From Bryobacteraceae bacterium (GTDB taxonomy: Bacteria > Acidobacteriota > Terriglobia > Bryobacterales > Bryobacteraceae): 6,897 bases of DNA. How positions within the stretch are numbered: position 1 is the first letter of the stretch; every line of letters starts with the position of its first letter. Location of the stretch: the NCBI GenBank assembly GCA_030044325.1, contig JASHWA010000141.1:1-6897 (forward strand), in the 5' to 3' direction. The position numbers and the translations under genes are program-made. The notes under the pieces were generated by a model that saw only the letters and a list, made by a program, of their open reading frames with translations, was not told where the DNA came from and made no database searches. Of this stretch, positions 1 to 5,613 are shown piece by piece.

Positions 1-548
1 GCGGCCACCTGCGCCTTGTTGGATTGATTGGTCTCGACCGCGTTATCGAGATCCTGCCTGGTGACGGCCTGTTGCTTGAAAAGCGGCGCGTATTTTTCCT
101 CGTCCAGCTGCGATTTGCGCTGATTGGCTTGAGCGCTCAAAAGCTGCGCCTGCGCCTGAACGAGACCTGCTTGAGCCTGCGAAAGCTGAGCCTTGGACTG
201 AGCGAGCTGTCCGGCGGCCTGATCGACAGCAGCCTGAAATGGCCGCGGATCGATCTCGAAGAGCAACTGGCCCTTGCGTACAAAGGAGCCTTCGATATAA
301 TCCTGCCGCAAAAGATATCCGGTCACCTCGGCGTTGATCGCCGCGTTGACCAGGCCGGTGAGAGTTCCCAGCCATTCGCGCTGGACCGGCACATCGCGTT
401 GCTCAGCCGTGGCAACCTGGACCTCGGGCGGCGGGGGCGGCGCCGCCGCGGCCGTGCTCTTGCCCCGGCTTGCCACGATAAATACGAGCGCCGCGACGGC
501 GAACATGGCGACCGCCGCGCCAATACGAATTCCGCGTTTGTTGTTCAT
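1..548 (-). CDS. RND efflux periplasmic adaptor (HlyD/AcrA-type membrane fusion protein), N-terminal part
   Basis: This is a periplasmic adaptor of a tripartite RND pump, which bridges an inner-membrane RND transporter and an outer-membrane TolC-like channel. The 182 visible codons begin MNNKRGIRIG and continue with a hydrophobic segment (about residues 10-27) that could be an uncleaved anchor or a signal peptide. No lipobox cysteine is seen, unlike AcrA. A Pro-rich spacer (37-41) and the first half of the barrel/lipoyl region (about 42-102, with VTGYL, VRKGQLLFEIDPRPF) follow. Next comes an Ala/Gln-rich coiled-coil hairpin (about 104-182) whose tip, KYAPLFKQQAVTRQDLD, corresponds to the TolC-contacting tip of AcrA, with Thr163 where Ser is usual. 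The frame is open to the left edge, so the second half of the lipoyl domain and the membrane-proximal domain are outside the window. The start overlaps the stop of the STAS gene by 4 bases (ATGA). The pump substrate cannot be inferred; a transporter gene is expected just beyond position 1. Confidence 0.95.
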   Translation of the reverse strand, partial: MNNKRGIRIGAAVAMFAVAALVFIVASRGKSTAAAAPPPPPEVQVATAEQRDVPVQREWLGTLTGLVNAAINAEVTGYLLRQDYIEGSFVRKGQLLFEIDPRPFQAAVDQAAGQLAQSKAQLSQAQAGLVQAQAQLLSAQANQRKSQLDEEKYAPLFKQQAVTRQDLDNAVETNQSNKAQVA

Positions 549-874
549 CTGATTCCTTCTTTCTTCGGTATTCCGTTTGCCGACGGGCTGGAGCGGCTGT
601 CGAGCGTTTCGAGCAGGTGTTGATGCTCCACTCCAGCCACGATTAACTCGGCACCGTTGCTTCGCATCTCCGCAAGAAGCCTTTCGCCGGATGGATCGAT
701 GAAGGTTACCTGCTTCAGGTCGACGATGGCGCGAGCCAGAGGCGCCCGTGCGCGCGCGTACTTCCAGCACGAACGCATCTCCTCAACCCAGGGCCCCGCG
801 AGGCGTCCATGAAGGCTCCAGCGCTGACCGTCGGCGGCATCGGAATAGCTGACTCGAAACATATCGCAACGCAT
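545..874 (-). CDS. Small STAS-domain protein (anti-sigma-factor-antagonist-like)
   Basis: This single-domain protein of about 109 residues carries the STAS pattern: an N-terminal strand (FRVSYSDAADGQRWSLHGRL), then helix AGPWVEEMRSCW, then strand ARAIVDLKQVTFIDPSGERLL, and finally NGAELIVAG. The loop Asp-Pro-Ser-Gly is where SpoIIAA-type proteins carry the serine phosphorylated by an anti-sigma kinase, so that serine is retained. No transmembrane segment or extra domain is seen. The frame can be extended to a TTG at 889, but none of the candidate starts has a clear Shine-Dalgarno sequence. The ATG at 874 is used here; the ATG at 862, directly before the first strand, is equally plausible. It is the first gene of a leftward operon, and its TGA overlaps the adaptor ATG, which implies translational coupling. 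A regulatory or membrane-organising role beside an efflux pump is inference. No partner kinase or phosphatase gene lies in the window. Confidence 0.85.
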   Translation of the reverse strand: MRCDMFRVSYSDAADGQRWSLHGRLAGPWVEEMRSCWKYARARAPLARAIVDLKQVTFIDPSGERLLAEMRSNGAELIVAGVEHQHLLETLDSRSSPSANGIPKKEGIR

Positions 875-983
875 TTTCTGCTTGCACAAGAAGGCAGGCT
901 CAATGCCGAAGCCGGCTGACTGATTTTGAAGGGCTTCGCGAGACGTGAGGCGGGAGTCGGTGCCGGGCTGCGGGCATAAGGCC

Positions 984-1011
984 GGAACTTCGGCAGGTGC
1001 CGACGATCTGC
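984..1011 (+). promoter_or_regulatory. Candidate ECF-type sigma promoter upstream of the ECF-like gene
   Basis: GGAACTT (984-990) is followed after 16 bases by TCTGC (1007-1011). GGAACTT is the classic -35 element of sigma-E-like ECF promoters, and a TCTGA-like -10 at 15-17 bases is the usual partner. A transcript would start near 1018 and leave a 5' leader of about 65 bases before the ATG at 1085. ECF genes often control themselves, which fits the position, but this is a motif match only. Confidence 0.35.
990..1003. repeat. 14-base inverted repeat in the promoter spacer
   Basis: TCGGCA-GG-TGCCGA is a perfect inverted repeat with 6-base arms and a 2-base centre. It lies between the two elements of the candidate ECF promoter. 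The centre is too short for a stable hairpin loop, so a binding site for a dimeric repressor is a better reading than an RNA structure. No regulator can be assigned to it. Confidence 0.3.
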
Positions 1012-1084
1012 TGCCAGAAAGGGGAGAAACGTAGCATTTCCAAGCCGGCTGAAAGGAAGCAGAAGTGCTCTGGATTGAGGAGAG

Positions 1085-1606
1085 ATGAAACAGCAGATCA
1101 CTGCCGAGGCCGCGAAACTCACCGAGGACATCAAGAAAGACGCCGCCGACCTCTATTGGCTCGCTTACCTATTGACCGGGAACTGCGACGTCAGTATCGG
1201 CATTGCCGCCGACAGCGCCGTCTTCGATGATCCTAAAGACCCCTTTTTCACGGACTGGATGGGGGCCTGGCGGCGAAGACTGGCGATCGCAAAGGCTCTG
1301 AACACAATCCACGATAAGCTTGCCGATTCGAAGAGCCGCACGGAACAGGCCCATTTCCACGGTTCGGCAATGCCGCGAAACTGGTTACCGAATCCCGACG
1401 TGACCAAGGCCGACATCGAGAAAGCCCTGCTCGCGATCGATGTGTTTCCCAGGGCCGCACTGCTGCTGCTCGTTTTTGAAGGCATACCAATGCCCGACGT
1501 AGCCACGCTGCTCAGCGCGGATGCGGCGCTCCTGAAAAAGGCGCAGGCGATCGGCGCGAGCGAGCTGGCGGTCAATCTTGCCGGCCTTGGCCAAGAGGCC
1601 GGGTAA
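1085..1606 (+). CDS. Degenerate ECF sigma-70-like protein
   Basis: This 173-residue soluble protein has the outline of an ECF sigma factor. Residues about 20-75 (DLYWLAYLLTGNCDVSIGIAADSAVF ... WMGAWRRRLAIAKAL) resemble region 2, and residues about 110-167 (IEKALLAIDVFPRAALLLLVFEGIPMPDVATLL ... KKAQAIGASEL) resemble region 4 with its helix-turn-helix, including the conserved Arg123 and the F-E-G turn. The region 2.2 segment that normally reads like 'DAEDLVQEVF' is here DVSIGIAADSAVF, without the acidic and glutamine residues used for core polymerase binding. The recognition helix is unusually poor in polar residues. It may therefore be a weak or diverged sigma factor, or a protein that reuses the fold. 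Start: ATG with AGGAG only 2 bases upstream (GAGG at 4 bases). It stands alone on the plus strand and converges with the activator gene. No anti-sigma gene follows it. Confidence 0.82.
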   Translation: MKQQITAEAAKLTEDIKKDAADLYWLAYLLTGNCDVSIGIAADSAVFDDPKDPFFTDWMGAWRRRLAIAKALNTIHDKLADSKSRTEQAHFHGSAMPRNWLPNPDVTKADIEKALLAIDVFPRAALLLLVFEGIPMPDVATLLSADAALLKKAQAIGASELAVNLAGLGQEAG

Positions 1607-1651
1607 CGTCACGCTCGCGGCCGTCAGGCATTCATCTGGTGAGCGTCAGCG

Positions 1652-3730
1652 TCACGCGCCGATTCTGGCAACGCGAATTCCCAGCTTATGCATGCGCGAC
1701 TGGAGCGTGGAGCGCTTCAACCCCAGACGCGAAGCGGCCCCTTCCGGCCCGGCCACCACCCAATTCGATTTCTCCAGTGCGGCCAGGATCTGGCGCCGTT
1801 CGGAGTCCTCCAGCGTGGAACGCAGGTCTTGACGAGATCCAGCGGGAGCGGCGTGTCCGTTTTGGGCGCTCAACGGCGCCGCTGACGGGCCGGGCGCGGC
1901 GCGCAGGTCGTCGGTATGAACGCTGAGAACCGGGCCCGCGCTAAGAATCACGGCGCGCTCGATCACATTCTGGAGTTCGCGGATATTGCCGGGCCATGGA
2001 TAACGCGCCAGGGCGCTCATGGTTTCGGCGGGAACGGCATCGATGGTCTTGGAAAGGCGCCGGCTGAATTGCTGCACGAAGTGGCGCACCAGAATCGGAA
2101 TATCCTCCGGCCGTTCGCGCAGCGCCGGAACGCGCACCGGAAACACGTTCAGGCGGTAATACAGGTCCGAGCGGAACTTGCCCTCGGCGGCCAAAACATC
2201 CAAGTCCCGGTTTGTCGCCGCGATGAGGCGCGCGTCCGAGCGCAGCGTGCGCGTCGAACCGAGACGTTCGAACTCGCGCTCTTGCAGAACGCGCAGGAGC
2301 TTCGGCTGCAACTCGAGCGGAATTTCGCCGATCTCATCGAGGAAAATGGTGCCGCGATTTGCCAGCTCAAACCGGCCGATCCGTTGCGAAATCGCGCCGG
2401 TGAACGCCCCGCGCTCGTGCCCGAACATCTCGCTTTCGAGCAGCCCCGTGGGAATCGCGGCGCAATTCAGTTTCACGAAGGACCCGGTTTTGCGAGCGCT
2501 GAGATGGTGAACCGCGCGCGCGATCAACTCCTTGCCCGAACCGGTTTCCCCATAAATCAGAACCGTTGAGTCCGTCGGAGCAACCGTCGCAATCTGATCC
2601 AAGACACGCCGCAGGCTTTCGCTGCGGCCGATAATCTCGTCAAATCCGCCCTCACTGCGCAACTCGTCTTCGAGGTACAGCTTCTCGAGCGTCAGTTTCT
2701 CTTTCTGCTCGGAAACTTCGCCGTATGCGAGAGCGTTTTCGATCGCCAGCGCCAGCTGACGCGCAACCTGAGTCAGGAACGGCAGATCGTCAGCCGAGAA
2801 GACGTTTTCGCGCAACGTGCCGAGCGAAAGCACTCCCACCACTCCGCCACGGCCGGTAAGGGGAACATGCATGGTGCCCCGCAGGTTGTGTTTCGCCGCT
2901 ATCGGCATTGGCTTAATGTCGTCTCCTGCAAGGATGACGGGCTCGCCGCTTCGAAATACAGCGACTACCGGGTTTTCGTCAGCGGCCTCATAATCTTCTT
3001 CAAGGTCCGCGGGCGCGTTCGGGAAATCCAAAACGTAAATCCGGAGCCTGCCGCTTTCAGGGTCGGGAAGGCCGATTCCCACGCCGTCGCAGTGCATCAC
3101 CTCGCGAATTTGTCCCGAGATTTCGCGTAGAACCTCCCGCAGATTGAGATGAGACGCTACGCGATTGGTGAGATCGAGGAGAAGCTGCAAGCGCTCCTGC
3201 GCCCTCTGCGAAGTGGTGAAGTTGATGGCGTCATCGGTCGCCAGAGCAATCTGGTCGGCTACCAACCTGAAGAAACGAACCTCCTCGGCCGAGTAGGCGT
3301 CCGGACGAACGCTGCCGATGATCAGACTGCCCAGTTTGCGGTGCGCCGTCGTAAGCGGGACAGCGCACAGCGAGTGCAGCCCGCTCTCGTGCATAACGGC
3401 CGATTTGGATGGAAAACGCGGATCGGGCTCCTGGTTGTCGAGTACGATGGTTTCCTGCGTCCGGTATACATAAGCGGGCAACGTTTCGCCCTCCACGTCA
3501 CCCGGCTGATGCGGCGGCTTTCGGCACGTGGGCCCGAAGTGCCAGCGAATCTTGGTCGCCGATTCGAACTGTGCGATGGCGTCAAACTGAACCACCTTGC
3601 CCAGCTCGTGCACCAGAAGTTCGAACAAATCCTCGGGTTCCGTGCGCGCGCGGATAAAATTCGCGATGCGAATCAGAGCTTCATATCGTGCCGACGTGAA
3701 ATCTCGTGCTGCGGCCAATCCGACTGACAT
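1652..3730 (-). CDS. Sigma-54-dependent transcriptional activator, GAF-GAF-AAA+-Fis HTH
   Basis: This enhancer-binding protein uses ATP hydrolysis to open sigma-54 polymerase promoters, with input through two GAF domains, as in FhlA-type activators. From the ATG (692 residues), GAF1 spans about 32-170 and GAF2 about 196-334. A coiled-coil linker (about 338-360) leads into the AAA+ core at about 365-605. Walker A is GETGSGKE (394-401), the sigma-54 contact loop is GAFTGA (441-446), and Walker B is FLDEIGE (463-469). The Arg-finger region is FRSDLYYRLNVFPV, and the WPGNIREL motif is at about 579-586. A Pro/Ala-rich linker precedes the C-terminal Fis-type helix-turn-helix (GAASRLGLKRSTLQSRMHKLGI). 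All motifs are intact, so it should be active. No receiver domain is present, so a small-molecule or redox signal sensed by GAF is likelier than a kinase. The ligand and target promoters are unknown. I found no convincing -24/-12 promoter in the window, so it probably acts elsewhere. Confidence 0.97.
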   Translation of the reverse strand: MSVGLAAARDFTSARYEALIRIANFIRARTEPEDLFELLVHELGKVVQFDAIAQFESATKIRWHFGPTCRKPPHQPGDVEGETLPAYVYRTQETIVLDNQEPDPRFPSKSAVMHESGLHSLCAVPLTTAHRKLGSLIIGSVRPDAYSAEEVRFFRLVADQIALATDDAINFTTSQRAQERLQLLLDLTNRVASHLNLREVLREISGQIREVMHCDGVGIGLPDPESGRLRIYVLDFPNAPADLEEDYEAADENPVVAVFRSGEPVILAGDDIKPMPIAAKHNLRGTMHVPLTGRGGVVGVLSLGTLRENVFSADDLPFLTQVARQLALAIENALAYGEVSEQKEKLTLEKLYLEDELRSEGGFDEIIGRSESLRRVLDQIATVAPTDSTVLIYGETGSGKELIARAVHHLSARKTGSFVKLNCAAIPTGLLESEMFGHERGAFTGAISQRIGRFELANRGTIFLDEIGEIPLELQPKLLRVLQEREFERLGSTRTLRSDARLIAATNRDLDVLAAEGKFRSDLYYRLNVFPVRVPALRERPEDIPILVRHFVQQFSRRLSKTIDAVPAETMSALARYPWPGNIRELQNVIERAVILSAGPVLSVHTDDLRAAPGPSAAPLSAQNGHAAPAGSRQDLRSTLEDSERRQILAALEKSNWVVAGPEGAASRLGLKRSTLQSRMHKLGIRVARIGA

Positions 3731-3736
3731 CGAATA

Positions 3737-3743
3737 TCCCTTT
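3737..3743 (-). promoter_or_regulatory. Ribosome binding site that fixes the activator start
   Basis: On the minus strand AAAGGGA ends 6 bases before the ATG at 3730. The frame is open for 16 more codons to a TTG at 3778, but the upstream residues (Met-Pro-Leu-Asn-Val-Leu-Pro...) contain the ribosome binding site itself. The ATG is therefore the better start. Confidence 0.7.
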
Positions 3744-3992
3744 GCATATTCCGGCTCGGGTAGAACGTTCAAGGGCAAAACCTCAACGCGATACGTTTAC
3801 ATCAAGTAGGCCCCGTTCACGTTCCCTTAAGGCCGACTCAAGCCAACGTCCTAAGCTCTTCGATGCCAGGTCAGAAAAAAGGTCGCAACTCAGAATTGAT
3901 GACCAGGCCTCAACCCTGCCATGTCTTGCCCGCCAGCAATCCGCGTGCGGTTCGAGGGCTGTCGGCCGGGGCCGGCTACATTCGGACCGCGG

Positions 3993-4011
3993 AAAAACCG
4001 GGAACACCCGG
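3993..4011 (-). terminator. Terminator-like hairpin followed by a U-run, minus strand
   Basis: Read on the minus strand, CCGGG-TGTT-CCCGG is a perfect 5-base-pair all-GC stem with a 4-base loop, followed directly by TTTTT. This is the form of an intrinsic terminator, though the stem is short. It would stop leftward transcripts coming from the gene that ends at 4467, about 455 bases earlier, and would insulate the activator gene at 3730. Confidence 0.35.
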
Positions 4012-4088
4012 CTAACGGACGTCTCACACTTGAATCGGCCCTCGAAGACGTCCAGCGTTGGCCGCCGGCGCCAGCACGACGATTTCGG

Positions 4089-4433
4089 ATGACGCCGTGT
4101 TCGATGTCTGGGGACCCGTTTGCGTTGGTTTCCGTTTCGCAATCCGGCAGGGCGACTTTGAAGATCACCATCACCGCCTTTTCGGGATTCAGCGGCACCG
4201 TGACTCTGAGCGCAAGCAGTCCGGCGGGGCTCCGGTTCAGCTTCCAGCCGGCGTCGATCGACGGAGCCGGGTCGGCAGTGATGACGGTCACGGCCGCCGG
4301 TGTTCCGGCGGGGACCTATATCGCCACGATCACCGGCGTTAGCGGAGCGTTGAGCCACTCGACGCGAGTAATCGTGATGGTCACTCCGGGTGGATCGGTC
4401 CCCTTGAGGGAGACACCTTCTCGCGCAAGATGA
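4089..4433 (+). pseudogene. Orphan Ig-like domain fragment
   Basis: Residues encoded from about 4110 to 4385 read as one bacterial Ig-like repeat of the kind strung along large acidobacterial secreted proteins. Motifs in order are ITITAFSGFSGTVTLSAS, SPAGLRFSFQPASI, SAVMTVTAAGVPAGTY and IATITGVSGALSHST. Such domains normally occur in long chains behind a signal peptide. Here there is one domain, no signal peptide, no good ribosome binding site at either in-frame ATG (4089, 4104), and the frame ends in an unrelated tail (GGSVPLRETPSRAR). The frame can be extended to an ATG at 3921, but that stretch looks non-coding. It is most likely the remnant of a larger exported or surface protein. A small expressed protein cannot be excluded. 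It lies tail-to-tail with the leftward gene ending at 4467. Confidence 0.55.
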
Positions 4434-4466
4434 ACACAGCGAGCGCGCAGTTGCGGTCCGGCACAG

Positions 4467-5492
4467 CTACTTCGAAGCCGCCGCTTCCTGTTTGCGCGTG
4501 CCGCCGAGGATATCCGTCATCGAATAGTTGCCTTCATGGCACGCGTATTCATACACCGGCCCGGCCGTCGCGTTGAACGGATATTCGAGAGTCCATGGTT
4601 TGGTATACGCCGCCGGATCTTCGATGGTGGCGCGATAGAGAATGGTCCGCGCGTCGACACGCTTAAAACGCTCGATCACCTTCAGATTTTCCGACGATCC
4701 CCGAAACCGGTTTTCCGGATTGAAATTGGTGGTCTCGACCACCAGCGTGTCGCCTTCCCAGTGGCCGACCGAATCGCCCAGCCATTTATGAACGCTCTTG
4801 GGCAGATGCTGCGCGTTCATCCGGATCACGCGGACGTCGTGCACCATCTCGACCAGAATCATAACGGTCTCCGGCGTCTGCACGATCTCGTAATTGTTGT
4901 TGTAGAGCACCGGCAGCATCGGCGGCCCCGAGGTCGAGCCGAACCCGATCAGGCAGCGCTCGGATAAGGGCCTATTCTTGACGCTGTCATAGCTGACGCC
5001 CGCGTACTGTTCGCCTTGCCCGCCGCCTCCCTGCCGTCCGGGTCCGGGAACGCTCCGCGCACCCGCGGCTGCCCGCGGGATCCTTCCATCCGGCGGATCG
5101 ATGATCAGCGATGTGCGCTTCACCCCGTCCACTCTCGCCAGCTCCGATCCCCGGTCGACGAAGAGATTGTTATAGGCGCCGACTCCCGGCCCTCCCGTCC
5201 TGCGATTGAAGTTGCTGGTGACGTCGCTGTCGAGCGTATTGACTTCGTGGTCTTTGGCCTCGTAGGCTTTGGCTTCGGCGTCGGTTACCGTCGGCTTTCC
5301 CGAAAACTCCGGCGGGCGTTCGAGCGGAGTGATCGTCGCGTTCGTCCAGACGCCTTGCAAATCGGGATGGCCGTCAGGCGTGCGCGGCACCGCCTTGGCT
5401 GCTGGTTTTGACCGCGCGCTGGCCGACTGACCCGGCAAGCACGCCGCGATCGCACCCAGCACAATCATAGTTGCGAGAAGTCGGTAGCTCAT
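4467..5492 (-). CDS. Exported protein of unknown function with TPDGHPDLQGVW signature
   Basis: This 341-residue protein has an export signal. Residues 5-17 are hydrophobic after Arg4, and Ile-Ala-Ala-Cys18 fits a lipobox, so it may be a lipoprotein. Signal peptidase I cleavage after Ala26 is the alternative. The mature part opens with RTPDGHPDLQGVWTNATITPLERP (38-60) and has a Gly-rich loop (about 150-160). Further features are the blocks SERCLIGF (177-184), KWLGDSVGHWEGDTLVVETTNF (236-257) and EYACHEGNYSM (315-325). These blocks recur in a family I recognise as abundant in Acidobacteriota and related soil bacteria, without a known activity. Cys180 and Cys318 are the only mature cysteines after residue 18 and could form a disulfide. 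The ATG is preceded by GAGG at a good distance. It diverges from the VOC gene across 121 bases, which suggests shared control and possibly a common extracytoplasmic substrate. That link is inference. Confidence 0.93.
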   Translation of the reverse strand: MSYRLLATMIVLGAIAACLPGQSASARSKPAAKAVPRTPDGHPDLQGVWTNATITPLERPPEFSGKPTVTDAEAKAYEAKDHEVNTLDSDVTSNFNRRTGGPGVGAYNNLFVDRGSELARVDGVKRTSLIIDPPDGRIPRAAAGARSVPGPGRQGGGGQGEQYAGVSYDSVKNRPLSERCLIGFGSTSGPPMLPVLYNNNYEIVQTPETVMILVEMVHDVRVIRMNAQHLPKSVHKWLGDSVGHWEGDTLVVETTNFNPENRFRGSSENLKVIERFKRVDARTILYRATIEDPAAYTKPWTLEYPFNATAGPVYEYACHEGNYSMTDILGGTRKQEAAASK

Positions 5493-5613
5493 TTGAACCT
5501 CATTGTACTCCGGTCAGCGTTGCTTATCCGGAATCAGCTCGGGAGCGACGGCCCTTTTCCTCTGGCGATTCATGTAAGATTGAGTTCCAATGAAAGGAAG
5601 TTAGCGTGAAACG
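5493..5613. promoter_or_regulatory. Divergent promoter region with two start-overlapping mini reading frames
   Basis: This spacer must hold the promoters of both exported-protein genes. On the plus strand TAAGAT (5575-5580) is a possible -10, but no fitting -35 is seen. Just before each main start there is a tiny frame: on the minus strand ATG-AGG-TTC-AAA-TGA (5503-5489) with GGAG 4 bases upstream, and on the plus strand GTG-AAA-CGA-TGA (5606-5617) with AAGGAAG 5 bases upstream. Each stop overlaps the main ATG as ATGA. No strong hairpin or riboswitch-like structure is evident. Confidence 0.4.

Larger units (their letters stand above)
909..1052. repeat. Two copies of AAGCCGGCTGA in the divergent intergenic region
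   Basis: The 11-base sequence AAGCCGGCTGA occurs at 909-919 and again, in the same orientation, at 1042-1052. Each copy contains the perfect 8-base palindrome AGCCGGCT. One copy is close to the start of the leftward STAS gene, and the other is about 33 bases before the start of the rightward ECF-like gene. This layout would suit a shared operator for both divergent units. However, a ten-base relative (GCCGGCTGAA) also occurs inside the activator gene near 2060, so chance in GC-rich DNA is a real alternative. Confidence 0.25.
3731..4088. other. Gene-poor stretch upstream of the activator gene
   Basis: No protein-like reading frame is convincing on either strand here. Frames that cross it have Arg/Ser-rich, compositionally random translations. 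It should contain the promoter of the activator gene, but no strong -35/-10 pair is seen. An 8-base palindrome GAACGTTC (3753-3760) lies 22 bases upstream of the activator ATG and is a weak operator candidate. The terminator-like hairpin listed at 3993-4011 lies inside this stretch. Confidence 0.4.

Noticed and set aside
24..623. Plus-strand 199-codon frame opposite the adaptor and STAS genes
   Set aside because: Both minus-strand products are recognised families joined by an ATGA overlap. The plus-strand translation is a shadow of their Gln/Ala-rich codons.
1611..1646. Hairpin ACGCTC...GAGCGT between the convergent ECF-like and activator genes as a bidirectional terminator
   Set aside because: The arms are only 6 bases across a 24-base loop and no T-run follows on either strand.
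1916..3727. Several plus-strand frames (1916-2569, 3149-3727) opposite the activator gene
   Set aside because: The minus strand encodes an uninterrupted GAF-GAF-AAA+-Fis protein; the opposing frames contain no domain signature.
3783..4358. Minus-strand 191-codon frame across the gene-poor region
   Set aside because: The translation is Arg-rich and low in hydrophobic periodicity, and it overlaps the plus-strand Ig-like fragment, which is recognisable as protein.
4538..4553. TGGCAC-containing sequence considered as a sigma-54 promoter
   Set aside because: It lies inside a coding region and the -12 element does not match TTGC.
5575..5580. TAAGAT as a firm -10 box of the VOC gene
   Set aside because: It matches only four of six consensus positions and has no acceptable -35 at 16-18 bases, so it is mentioned only as a possibility.
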